DNA of 64,000 nucleotides from assembly GCF_019104945.1 (NCBI RefSeq), contig NZ_JAHRWW010000019.1:26144-90143 (forward strand), written 5' to 3'. The translations under genes were made by a program, and so were the position numbers. Shown piece by piece: positions 9,770 to 19,595 of this stretch; within the stretch, counting starts at the first letter, position 1; each line of letters begins with the position of its first letter. The stretch comes from Thermomonas sp. (GTDB lineage Bacteria; Pseudomonadota; Gammaproteobacteria; Xanthomonadales; Xanthomonadaceae). The notes beneath the pieces were generated by a model. It ran no database searches. It was not told the DNA's origin and saw only the letters and a program-made list of their open reading frames with translations.

Positions 9770-10492
9770 ATGCACAAACACATCGCCTTCGCTGTCGCCA
9801 TTGGTCTCACGCTCGTAGCCTGCAAAGGCGAAGACCCCGAAGCTGCCGCGCGCGCGGCAGCGGCGCCGGTGGCGGCGCAAGAGCAGGCGGCGGAGGCGAT
9901 GGAAAAGCAGTTCGATGCAGCGGTAGCGGCGAGCAACTGGCGTCTGGCCAAGGGCTATGGCGATGTGCTGCAAATGGATCACCCCGGTACGACCGCCGCC
10001 GACCGGGTGAAAGGTAAGCTCGCCGACGTGCAGGCCAAGGCCGCCGCCGAAGGCGAGCAGCAGCGGTTAGAGGCGCTATGGTCGTATGGCGACGTACCTG
10101 CGCCGGGTGGGCGTCAGTTATCGGCGTCGATCTATGCAGAAAAAGAAGTGGCTGTGGATGGCAGTGGTGAAAAGCCGGTGCAGCTGATTTTTCGCGATCA
10201 TCCCGAATGGGGGCGCAGTAGCTACCTGGTGCTCAAGGCTGGGGATTTCGATTGCTATAAAGGCTGCAAGCTGAAGGTCACGCTGGATGGTAAAACCTAT
10301 ACGCTGCCCGGAACACGGCCCAAGACCGATGAGGCCATTGCCATGTTTATCGATGACCATAAGCAGTTATGGAAATTGGCCAAAACCGGCAAGCAGCTCA
10401 CTATTGAATTCCCCACCAAACAAGTGGGCAAGCGCAGTGCTACGTTTGAAGTGGGTGGGCTAAAGCCTGCGCATTTGCCAAAGTGGAATTGA
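9770..10492 (+). CDS. Hypothetical lipoprotein
   Basis: 240 aa with signal peptide MHKHIAFAVAIGLTLVAC and lipobox LVAC. An Ala/Glu-rich, probably helical segment (about 22-90) is followed by a more beta-like C-terminal domain (about 100-238) with the Cys pair CYKGCK. I do not recognise a family. It starts 9 bases after the M1 peptidase stop and is probably co-transcribed with it. GAGGCGGTT precedes the ATG. Confidence 0.75.
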   Translation: MHKHIAFAVAIGLTLVACKGEDPEAAARAAAAPVAAQEQAAEAMEKQFDAAVAASNWRLAKGYGDVLQMDHPGTTAADRVKGKLADVQAKAAAEGEQQRLEALWSYGDVPAPGGRQLSASIYAEKEVAVDGSGEKPVQLIFRDHPEWGRSSYLVLKAGDFDCYKGCKLKVTLDGKTYTLPGTRPKTDEAIAMFIDDHKQLWKLAKTGKQLTIEFPTKQVGKRSATFEVGGLKPAHLPKWN

Positions 10493-10525
10493 TCGTTGTG
10501 ACATAAGGCGTAGCTGCCCGGCGAT

Positions 10526-10640
10526 GTTTGGCGCTCCCGCTGCCAAGGGTAGCGCCGCTCGGGCTTCGCTTCCGGCTACGAATCGCGGCCGCGCGCCATC
10601 CATGGCGCGCTCGCTACCCTTGGCAGCGTGAACGCCAAAC
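10526..10640. repeat. 115-bp palindromic repeat element (REP/MITE-like)
   Basis: Imperfect inverted repeat. Outer arms are GTTTGGCG (10526-10533) and CGCCAAAC (10633-10640). Inner arms are perfect over 17 bp, CGCTGCCAAGGGTAGCG (10538-10554) and its complement (10612-10628). The centre holds another palindrome, GCGCGCCATCCATGGCGCGC. It lies between the convergent lipoprotein and kinase genes and could also end transcription. No protein is encoded. Bacteria of this family carry dispersed palindromic repeats; I saw no second copy in this window. Confidence 0.75.
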
Positions 10641-10666
10641 CCAAATTTCAGGTGCGTGATATCGAG

Positions 10667-11602
10667 CTATGCCAGCGCGTAACCAAACTGCTGGCGGAAC
10701 TGTTCGGAGAACTCTTCGTAATCGAAACGCTGGTTCTGGGTGCCGGGGTGTTCCACTTTGAGCGCGCCCATCAAGTTACCCATGCGGCCGATGGTCATCC
10801 AGTCGTAGCCCTTTTCGATACCGAAAATCAGCCCGGCGCGGAAGGCATCGCCGCAGCCGGTGGGGTCGGTGATGCGGCGCTCGTGCGCCGGTGGCACTTT
10901 GTGTAGCTGGCCGTCGGCGTGAATTTCCGCACCCTTCGGGCCGCGTGTCACGATGTAGGCCTTGACCTTACTGGCAATGTCTTCGGCACTCCAGCCGGTG
11001 CGTTCTTGCAGCAGGTTGGATTCGTAATCGTTGACGCACACATAGTTGGCCTGTTCGATAAAAGCGCGCAATTCCTCGCCATTGAACAGCGGCATGGCTT
11101 GGCCGGGATCGAAGATGAAGGGAATACCCGCTTCCGAAAACTCTTTCGCGTTCTGGATCATGCCCTCGTAGCCGTCTGGGCTGACGATGCCGATGGTCAC
11201 GCCCGGCACGTCTTTAACGTGGTTTTCATACGAACGCATCATCGCGCCCGGATGGAAGGCGGTGATCTGGTTATTGTCGTGATCGGTGGTGATAAACGCC
11301 TGCGGGGTGAACAGCTCGTCGATGGCTTTGACGTGATTCAGCGTGATCCCCTGCTCCTCAAACCACTCCCGGTACGGGCCAAAATCGGCGCCGACGGTGG
11401 CCATCGGGATCGGATCGCCGCCCAGCAACTTGAGGTTATAGGCGATGTTTCCAGCGCAGCCACCGAATTCGCGACGCATCCGCGGCACCAAGAAGGACAC
11501 ATTCAGAATATGCACCTTGTCCGGCAGGATGTGGTTCTTGAACTGGTCGGGGAACACCATGATGGTGTCATAGGCCAAAGAACCGCAGATTAGGGCAGCC
11601 AT
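10667..11602 (-). CDS. PfkB-family kinase, probably adenosine kinase-like
   Basis: 311 aa. The PfkB signatures are present: an N-terminal GGCAGNIAYNLKLLG motif and the C-terminal DPTGCGDAFRAGL motif, in which GCGD holds the catalytic Asp. The ATG at 11602 (MAALICGSLAYDTIM) begins the conserved domain; the frame is open further upstream into the mreB leader but is not conserved there. Xanthomonad homologues are usually annotated as adenosine or carbohydrate kinase; the substrate cannot be fixed from sequence alone. Divergent from mreB. Confidence 0.85.
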   Translation of the reverse strand: MAALICGSLAYDTIMVFPDQFKNHILPDKVHILNVSFLVPRMRREFGGCAGNIAYNLKLLGGDPIPMATVGADFGPYREWFEEQGITLNHVKAIDELFTPQAFITTDHDNNQITAFHPGAMMRSYENHVKDVPGVTIGIVSPDGYEGMIQNAKEFSEAGIPFIFDPGQAMPLFNGEELRAFIEQANYVCVNDYESNLLQERTGWSAEDIASKVKAYIVTRGPKGAEIHADGQLHKVPPAHERRITDPTGCGDAFRAGLIFGIEKGYDWMTIGRMGNLMGALKVEHPGTQNQRFDYEEFSEQFRQQFGYALA

Positions 11603-12819
<1,217 letters not shown>

Positions 12820-12841
12820 GCTGCTGCACTGACCTTGCCCC

Positions 12842-13699
12842 GTGTCTTCTTTAGCAGGACCTTCCGCCCCCCGGCCCGGTGAAATTGCCGGGGTGCTGCG
12901 GCTGTTGGCATTTTTGCTGGCCGCCGCCGCGCTGATGGTCTTGGACTATCGCGGTGGCTGGCTGCGCGCCATTCGCATGCAAACAGAAATGCTGGTGCAA
13001 CCGCTGTGGCACGTGGCAGGGCTTCCTGCACGGGTGGGCGTAACGCTGCGTGAAAGCGCGGTGAGCCGTGGCCAGCTGATCGACGATAACGCCAAGCTAC
13101 GGCAAACATTGCTGCTGACCGAAGCGCGCAACGCCCGGTTGCGCACCGTGGCGGCTGAAAACACGCGCTTGCGCGGGCTGCTCGACAGCGCCGAGCGCGG
13201 CCGCTTAGACGTGCAGTTGGCGGGGGTGATTGATATTGATCTGGCCTCTAATCGGCAGCGTCTCGTGCTTGATGCGGGCCGCAGCAGCGGCGTGCGTGTG
13301 GGCCAGCCGGTGATCGATGCCGGTGGGCTGATGGGGCAGGTGATTTCCATCACCCCGAACACGGCCACGGTACTGCTGCTTACCGACCCCGACCACGCTG
13401 TGCCGGTGATGGTGGCGCGCAGCGGCGTGCGGCTGATGGTGTATGGCACCGGGCGCACAGATGCCTTACTGCTTACCGATATTCCACTTTCGGCGGATGT
13501 GCGCGAAGGGGATGAATTGTTGACTTCAGGGCTGGGCGGGCGTTTCCCGCCAGGCTTTGCGGTGGGGCGCGTGGGCGCGTTGCGCGCCGATGATAGCCGG
13601 GCTTTTCTTGAAGCCGACGTCAAGCCCGCAGCGCAGCTCGATCGTGGGCGCGACGTGTTGCTGCTGCGCGGCTACGCGCCCGCCAAGGTGACGCCATGA
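12842..13699 (+). CDS. mreC: Rod shape-determining protein MreC
   Basis: 285 aa, GTG start at 12842. One membrane segment (about residues 16-36, VLRLLAFLLAAAALMVLDY) is followed by a coiled-coil-like stretch (about 65-120) and a periplasmic beta domain with GLMGQVISITPNTATVLLLTD and SGLGGRFPPGFAVGRV, both typical of MreC. It links MreB to PBP2 and RodA. No strong ribosome site is seen before the GTG. The last codons overlap the mreD start by 4 bases. Confidence 0.95.
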   Translation: MSSLAGPSAPRPGEIAGVLRLLAFLLAAAALMVLDYRGGWLRAIRMQTEMLVQPLWHVAGLPARVGVTLRESAVSRGQLIDDNAKLRQTLLLTEARNARLRTVAAENTRLRGLLDSAERGRLDVQLAGVIDIDLASNRQRLVLDAGRSSGVRVGQPVIDAGGLMGQVISITPNTATVLLLTDPDHAVPVMVARSGVRLMVYGTGRTDALLLTDIPLSADVREGDELLTSGLGGRFPPGFAVGRVGALRADDSRAFLEADVKPAAQLDRGRDVLLLRGYAPAKVTP

Positions 13700-14175
13700 G
13701 TCGGCAGCGCAATGCATGGGCACTGCCCATTACCCTGCTGATTGCGCTGCTGCTGGGGCTTGTGTCGCTGCCCGGCCCGTTGCAGGCGCTGCGGCCTTAC
13801 TGGCTGGGGCTGGTGCTGGCGTATTGGCTGCTGGAAACACCAGAGCAAGTGGGGCTGGGTGTGGCGTTCGGGCTGGGGCTGTTGGCCGACCTCGTATTTG
13901 GCACCCTGCTTGGTGAGCAAGCGCTGCGGCTGGTGGTCTTGGCTTTTATTCTTGATCGCTTCCGCGCGCGGCTACGGTTTTTCCCGGTGTCTCAACAGGC
14001 GCTGACCATTGGCGTGCTCTTGCTCAATGACCGCGTGATCAGCGCCGCGTTGCGGCTGATCTCGGGCGCGCCGCCACTGCCACCGCTGGCATGGTTAGCG
14101 CCGCTACTTGGGCTGCTGCTGTGGCCGCCGCTGCACCTGTTGCTCGACACGCTGCGGCTGCGGCGTAAGGGTTAG
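13696..14175 (+). CDS. mreD: Rod shape-determining protein MreD
   Basis: 159 aa, about the usual length, and nearly all hydrophobic, with five likely membrane segments (for example LPITLLIALLLGLVSLPGPL and IGVLLLNDRVISAALRL). Its start overlaps the mreC stop (ATGA), implying coupling. The mrdA start follows 3 bases after its stop. The family is weakly conserved, so the call rests on context and topology as well as sequence. Confidence 0.9.
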   Translation: MSRQRNAWALPITLLIALLLGLVSLPGPLQALRPYWLGLVLAYWLLETPEQVGLGVAFGLGLLADLVFGTLLGEQALRLVVLAFILDRFRARLRFFPVSQQALTIGVLLLNDRVISAALRLISGAPPLPPLAWLAPLLGLLLWPPLHLLLDTLRLRRKG

Positions 14176-14178
14176 GCG

Positions 14179-16137
14179 ATGGCTCGGCGCAATCGCGTCA
14201 TTCGTAACCACGGCGCGGAAGTGTCGCTGTTTCGTATGCGCGCGTTGGTAGGGTTTTTGGCCGCGTTTGTGGGGATTGGCATTCTGGCAGGCTGGTATTT
14301 TTGGCTGCAGGTGGCCCAGCACGATCTGTATGCGGCGCGCTCAGAAAGCAACCGTCTGCGGCTGGTGCCCGTGGCCCCGGCACGCGGCCTGATTTATGAC
14401 CGCAAAGGCAGAATCTTGGCGGATAACGTCGCCGCGTGGCGGCTCGATGCGGTTCCAGAGCGCGCAGGTGATGGCGTGGCTCTGTTGGCAAAATTGCAGA
14501 GCATCATCGCGATGGATGCCGAACAGCAGGAGCGCTTTCTGCGGGAATACAAAGCCAGCCGCCCGTTCAAACCGGTCACCGTGCGCCTGCGCATCAGTGA
14601 TGATGAAGCGGCGAAATTCGCGGTGAACCGCTGGCAGTTTCCGGGCGTTGAACTGGTGCCTTATCTGGGGCGCGTGTACCCCTATGGCGCGCTGTTTGCG
14701 CACGTCATCGGCTATGTGGGGCGTGTTGATCAAAAAGACCTCGCCCTACTCGGCGACACTGGCGGCGCTTACACCCATATCGGCAAAACCGGGCTAGAGC
14801 GTTATTACGACGAACAGCTGCGCGGACGCCCCGGTTACCGGCGTTTGGAAACGAACGTCGCCGGACGCACCGTGCGCACGCTGGGCACGGTGCCTGCCAC
14901 GCCCGGGCAAGATTTACGCCTGTCGATCGACGCCGATCTGCAGCAGGCCATGACCGACGCCTTCGGCGAACTCGAAGGCTCCGCTGTGGCGGTAGATCCG
15001 CGCACGGGTGAGATATTGGCCATGGTCAGCCTGCCCAGCTTTGACGCCAATCTTTTTGTGAATGGCATCAGCCACGCCGATTTCAAAGCACTTAACGACA
15101 ACCCATCACGGCCCCAATTCAACCGCGTGGTGCTTGGCGGTGTGGCGCCGGGTTCAACGGTGAAACCGCTGCTGGGGCTGGCGGGGTTAGACAGTGGCTT
15201 GCGGCGCCCGGAAGATAAAATTCTGTCCACCGGCATGTTCTACCTACCGGGGCAGCGCCGGGGCTATGGCGATTCGCACCGTGGTGGCCACGGCTGGACC
15301 GACCTGCGTAAATCGATCTACGCCTCGGTGAATACCTACTACTACAAGCTCGCGCTGGATATGGGCATCGCTCGTATCGATGAGTACATGGATCACTACG
15401 GCTTCGGTAAGGTTACCGGCGTGGATCTGGCGGGCGAAATCAGCGGCATCTTGCCGTCGCCCGCGTGGAAGGCGAAGAACGCGCCGAAGCAGGGCAAGTG
15501 GTATCCCGGTGATACGGTGATTACTGGCATCGGCCAAGGCTTTTGGAAGGTCACGCCGCTGCAGCTGGCGCAGGCCACGGGTGGGCTTGCTAGTGGCTGG
15601 CTGCGTGCGCCGCATTTGGTGAAAGATATGCGCGCCGATTTTGATGCGCCTTGGCAGGCGGTGCCACTTAAAGCACCCGTACAGATGAGCCCTAGCCCCG
15701 CCCATTTGCAGGCGGTGCGCGAAGGCATGGTAGGCACTGTGCACGGTGCAGGTACGGCTACCAATATCCGCGCGGGCCTTACCTATACCATCGCCGGGAA
15801 AACCGGCACCGCGCAGGTGGTGAGTCGTCGTGGCACGGCGGCGTTGAACCCGAAAAGCCTGCCGATGCACCTGCGCCATCGCGCGCTGTTTATCGCGTTT
15901 GCCCCCGCCGAAGCGCCCACGATTGCTATCGCGGTGGCGGTAGAAGGTGGCGGTTACGGGGCCTCGACCGCCGCGCCGATCGTGCGCCGCGTGTTCGATG
16001 CGTGGCTCCTTGGCAAAAAAGCGACGCCGGTGCGCCTTGAAGACGTGCCATCGCCGCTATTCGCGCCCCCCGATTTTTCAAATGTGCGCGGCACACCTGT
16101 GGCGCAGCCTGTTGCGGTAGAGGAGCCCGTTCAATGA
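14179..16137 (+). CDS. mrdA: Penicillin-binding protein 2, elongasome transpeptidase
   Basis: 652-aa class B PBP that crosslinks lateral wall peptidoglycan with RodA. A single membrane anchor (about residues 17-40) is followed by the PBP dimerisation domain (DRKGRILADNVAAWRL onward) and the transpeptidase domain. Catalytic motifs are SxxK in APGSTVKPLLG, SxN in ASVNTYYYK and KTG in AGKTGTAQVV. Length is close to E. coli PBP2 (633 aa). The end overlaps rodA by 4 bases. Confidence 0.96.
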   Translation: MARRNRVIRNHGAEVSLFRMRALVGFLAAFVGIGILAGWYFWLQVAQHDLYAARSESNRLRLVPVAPARGLIYDRKGRILADNVAAWRLDAVPERAGDGVALLAKLQSIIAMDAEQQERFLREYKASRPFKPVTVRLRISDDEAAKFAVNRWQFPGVELVPYLGRVYPYGALFAHVIGYVGRVDQKDLALLGDTGGAYTHIGKTGLERYYDEQLRGRPGYRRLETNVAGRTVRTLGTVPATPGQDLRLSIDADLQQAMTDAFGELEGSAVAVDPRTGEILAMVSLPSFDANLFVNGISHADFKALNDNPSRPQFNRVVLGGVAPGSTVKPLLGLAGLDSGLRRPEDKILSTGMFYLPGQRRGYGDSHRGGHGWTDLRKSIYASVNTYYYKLALDMGIARIDEYMDHYGFGKVTGVDLAGEISGILPSPAWKAKNAPKQGKWYPGDTVITGIGQGFWKVTPLQLAQATGGLASGWLRAPHLVKDMRADFDAPWQAVPLKAPVQMSPSPAHLQAVREGMVGTVHGAGTATNIRAGLTYTIAGKTGTAQVVSRRGTAALNPKSLPMHLRHRALFIAFAPAEAPTIAIAVAVEGGGYGASTAAPIVRRVFDAWLLGKKATPVRLEDVPSPLFAPPDFSNVRGTPVAQPVAVEEPVQ

Positions 16138-17261
16138 AAGCACTGCTGGCCCTATTGCTGGATATGCTGCAGCGCTTCGTGCGCAGCTTGGACGCCCCGT
16201 TGATGATGGCGCTGATGGTGCTGATGGCTGCAGGGCTGGTGACCCAGTACAGCGCAGGCAACGAATCCATGCGCGGCGTGATGATGCAGGGCGCCTACTT
16301 TGGCGTGGGCTGCGGCGCGTTGTGGGTGGTGTCGCGGGTGCCGGTGCAGCTACTCAAGCAGGCAACGCCCGCGTTGTTTTTGCTGTCACTCATCCCAATG
16401 GTGCTGGTGCTGTTTATCGGCGGCGGCAAATACGGCAACCACTGGATCAAACTTGGCTTTATCAATGTGCAGCCCGCCGAACTGTGCAAGCTCAGCCTGC
16501 CGATGATGTTGGCATGGCATTTTGATCGAAAGCCCATGCCGCCGCAGTTCATGACGCTGGTTAAAGGGCTTGCGATTATCGCGCTGCCGGTGGGTTTGAC
16601 CCTGCTGCAACACGACTTAGGCACGGCCATTTTGGTGCTGGCCACTGGCGTGTTCGTGCTGTTTCTTGCGGGAACATCGTGGTGGCTCTGGGGCGCGGCC
16701 ACGCTGGTGGCAGGGGCTGGGTTTAGTTTGGCGAAATTTGCGCCGATCGCATGGTTCAGTTTTTTGCGCCCGTACCAGCAAGACCGCATTTTGACCTTCC
16801 GCAACCCTGAAAACGACCCGATGGGTGCGGGTTGGAACATTCTGCAGTCGCAAATCGCCATTGGTGGCGGTGGCATCACCGGCAAAGGCTGGGGCCAAGG
16901 CACTCAGTCGCATTTGAACTACCTGCCCGAGCACACCACCGACTTTGCCTTCTCGGTGTTGGCCGAAGACTTCGGCTGGGTTGGGGTGGTGCTGGTGCTG
17001 GCGCTGTATTTATTCATCGTGGGGCGCTGCCTGTGGATCGCCGCAGAATCGCGCGATGGTTATGTGCGCTTACTGGCGGGGGCGATTGGCCTTTCGCTAT
17101 TTGTGTACGTGCTGGTGAACGGTGGCATGATTTCTGGCCTGCTCCCAGTGGTGGGTGTGCCGATGCCCTTGCTGAGCTACGGCGGCACCTCGGCGGTGAC
17201 CATTTTGCTGGGGTTTGGTGTGGTGATGGCGCTGAAAGCGCACCGCCCGGTAAACCGTTAA
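16134..17261 (+). CDS. rodA: Peptidoglycan glycosyltransferase RodA (SEDS family)
   Basis: 375 aa, about ten membrane segments. SEDS signatures include RPYQQDRILTFRNPENDPMG, FAFSVLAEDFGWVGV (with the family's key acidic residue) and the C-terminal GVPMPLLSYGGTSA. It polymerises lipid II into glycan strands in partnership with PBP2. Start ATG 16134 overlaps the mrdA stop (ATGA). Confidence 0.96.
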   Translation: MKALLALLLDMLQRFVRSLDAPLMMALMVLMAAGLVTQYSAGNESMRGVMMQGAYFGVGCGALWVVSRVPVQLLKQATPALFLLSLIPMVLVLFIGGGKYGNHWIKLGFINVQPAELCKLSLPMMLAWHFDRKPMPPQFMTLVKGLAIIALPVGLTLLQHDLGTAILVLATGVFVLFLAGTSWWLWGAATLVAGAGFSLAKFAPIAWFSFLRPYQQDRILTFRNPENDPMGAGWNILQSQIAIGGGGITGKGWGQGTQSHLNYLPEHTTDFAFSVLAEDFGWVGVVLVLALYLFIVGRCLWIAAESRDGYVRLLAGAIGLSLFVYVLVNGGMISGLLPVVGVPMPLLSYGGTSAVTILLGFGVVMALKAHRPVNR

Positions 17262-17324
17262 TTCGATACCAAAGCTGAATGGGTAACGGTCGCGTTGCTT
17301 GCACTGCGTGCTACCCTCTTGCGG

Positions 17325-18428
17325 ATGATTCGACGCACACTGCCCTGTCTCACCGCGCTTGCGCTTGCCGCTTGTGCCGTGCCTCCGCCGAAATCCATGC
17401 CTATCGCTGCGCCTGCGCATCCGGTAGCCGAGGAGGAGGCTTCGCTACATCTGCGTGACTTCAGCGCCGCGCGCGCCGAGTTCGTGCGCAGCACGGCGGC
17501 ACGCTTCAACATCCCTGCCGCGCAAATTGAAGCAACGCTCGCTACCGCCAAGATTCGCGAACCCATCATTAAGGCGATGTCACGGCCGGCCGAAGCCAAG
17601 CCGTGGCGCGACTACCGTCCCATCTTCATCCAGCCGGGGCGCATTTCCGGTGGGCAAGCGTTTCTTGAGCAAAACCGCACCACGCTGCAGCAGGCGGAAG
17701 ACCGCTATGGCGTTCCCAAAGAAATCGTGACAGCGATCTTGGGGGTGGAAACCAGCTACGGCGGCAATAAAGGGAGCTGGCCGGTGATCGACGCGTTGTA
17801 CACGCTGGCGTTTGCCTACCCGCGCAGCGGCGACCCAACGCGGGTGGCTTACGAAGACAAACGTGAGGCCTTTTTCCGCGATGAATTGGCGCAGCTGTTC
17901 GCACTGGGCAAGGAAGAAGGCTTCGACATTACAAGCTTGAAAGGCAGCTATGCCGGGGCGATGGGTTGGGGCCAATTCATGCCATCGAGCTACCGCCAGT
18001 ATGCGGTGGACGGCGATGGTGATGGCAAGCGCGATCTCTTCAATAATTTGAACGACGTGATCCCGTCTGTGGCCAACTACTTTGCACAGAAGGGCAGTTG
18101 GCAGCGCGGTGGGCCGGTGATGGTGCGTGCCACGCGCGACGCCGCTGCGGCAGACTTCAGCAACCCCGGCAATAGCGTCACCCTCGATCAGAGCCTGTTG
18201 GACTTGAGCAAGCTTGGCTACCGCGCCGGTGGCACTGTGCAAGCGGGGCAAGATCCAAAGGCCAAACAGACCACGCTGATTACGCTGGAAGGCGCGGCCG
18301 GGCCCGAATACTGGATCGTTTATAACAATTTCAAAGCAATCACCACCTATAACATCTCGCGCCTGTATGCGACGGCTGTGTATCAGTTGGCCGAATCCAT
18401 TGCAGGGCGAGAAGGAGGGGCAGGATGA
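17325..18428 (+). CDS. mltB: Lytic murein transglycosylase B
   Basis: 367-aa outer-membrane lipoprotein that cleaves peptidoglycan glycan strands. Signal peptide MIRRTLPCLTALALAAC with lipobox LAAC. The catalytic Glu is in GVETSYGG, followed by family motifs YAGAMGWGQFMPSSY and the EF-hand-like loop DGDGDGKRDLFNN known from Slt35-type enzymes. ATG 17325 is preferred over the upstream TTG at 17295 because the signal peptide starts there. The stop overlaps rlpA by 4 bases. Confidence 0.95.
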   Translation: MIRRTLPCLTALALAACAVPPPKSMPIAAPAHPVAEEEASLHLRDFSAARAEFVRSTAARFNIPAAQIEATLATAKIREPIIKAMSRPAEAKPWRDYRPIFIQPGRISGGQAFLEQNRTTLQQAEDRYGVPKEIVTAILGVETSYGGNKGSWPVIDALYTLAFAYPRSGDPTRVAYEDKREAFFRDELAQLFALGKEEGFDITSLKGSYAGAMGWGQFMPSSYRQYAVDGDGDGKRDLFNNLNDVIPSVANYFAQKGSWQRGGPVMVRATRDAAAADFSNPGNSVTLDQSLLDLSKLGYRAGGTVQAGQDPKAKQTTLITLEGAAGPEYWIVYNNFKAITTYNISRLYATAVYQLAESIAGREGGAG

Positions 18429-19537
18429 AGCTACGCGTATTGCTACCCGCCGCACTGCCATTAGCATTGGCCGCATGTGCAACAACTGGAACGAAATCTC
18501 CGTCGGCGCATGTGGGGCATGCCCCCGCGCCAGCACCGACGACGGCGGCGGCCCCACACAAGCCCAAAACATCGCCCTACGCGCCCGCCCAAGAAGACCT
18601 GAGCAAACGCGGTGATTACGTGGCCGGTGGTTTGTTCCGCCCCGGCGTGCCGGACAGCGTGCCAAGCGATATTCCCGATGTGGACGCCATTCCCGAGCCG
18701 GATGTGCGCGATGAGCCGCGCGCTAAAACCGGCAACCGCGATTACACCGTGCTGGGCAAAAAATACAGGGTGCTCGACGACCACGAAGGCTATGTTGAAG
18801 AAGGCATGGCCTCGTACTACGGCAATAAATTCCACGGCCGCCGCACATCGAGCCAAGAGGTGTACGACATGTACGCCTTTACCGGTGCGCACAAAACCCT
18901 GCCGCTGCCCAGCTTTGCGCGGGTCACCAATTTAGAAAACGGCAAGACCATCGTGGTTAGAATCAACGATCGCGGCCCGTTTCATCCGGGGCGTGTGATC
19001 GACCTGAGCTACTCGGCGGCGGTGAAATTGGGCTACCGCGAAAAAGGCAGCGCACGGGTGCGGGTGGAAGCCCTGCAGCCGGAGGATGGCGAACAGGTGG
19101 CTGCGGCTAAGTCTGCAGCCACCAAGACATCCATGGATCAGTTGGTTGCAAAGCTTCCCGCTGCGCCTAGAGTGACCACGGCAGATGGATTTGATGCGTG
19201 GATGCAGTCGCAGCAAATTCGCGTTGCAACGGGTAAACCAAAAACTGCAAACAACGAAACCGTTGCAGCGCCAGCGGTCGTTGCGGAATCTTCGCAACCA
19301 GCGGCAGGCCGCGTCACGCTACAGGTGGCAAGTTTTAGCAATCAAGAAAATGCCGAGCACGCACTGTCGCGGCTGCGCGGCGCTGCGATTGCCAATGCCC
19401 AGTTGCAGGACAAAGAATTAGGCGGCCGCAAAGTGTGGCGGCTGCGTATCGGCCCCGTCGATGAGTCGGTGTCTGCGGAACTTGCGGCGCGCGTTGTAGG
19501 TCTTGGCTTTGGCCCGCCACAACGCGTGCACGACTAA
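18425..19537 (+). CDS. rlpA: RlpA-family septal ring lytic transglycosylase, with SPOR domain
   Basis: 370 aa. Lipoprotein signal peptide MKLRVLLPAALPLALAAC. The double-psi beta-barrel domain (about 118-215) carries the RlpA motifs GMASYYGNKFHGRRTSSQEVYDM and VVRINDRGPFHPGRVIDLS, with the catalytic-type Asp in NDRGPF. The C-terminal 75 residues (VTLQVASFSNQENAEHALSRL to RIGPVDE) form a SPOR domain that binds denuded glycan at the septum. Coupled to mltB by ATGA overlap. Confidence 0.94.
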   Translation: MKLRVLLPAALPLALAACATTGTKSPSAHVGHAPAPAPTTAAAPHKPKTSPYAPAQEDLSKRGDYVAGGLFRPGVPDSVPSDIPDVDAIPEPDVRDEPRAKTGNRDYTVLGKKYRVLDDHEGYVEEGMASYYGNKFHGRRTSSQEVYDMYAFTGAHKTLPLPSFARVTNLENGKTIVVRINDRGPFHPGRVIDLSYSAAVKLGYREKGSARVRVEALQPEDGEQVAAAKSAATKTSMDQLVAKLPAAPRVTTADGFDAWMQSQQIRVATGKPKTANNETVAAPAVVAESSQPAAGRVTLQVASFSNQENAEHALSRLRGAAIANAQLQDKELGGRKVWRLRIGPVDESVSAELAARVVGLGFGPPQRVHD

Positions 19538-19595
19538 CTTAAAATACAACATTAAATTTGCGCCGCGCCTGCGCGCGCCATAAGGAGTTTGCTTG

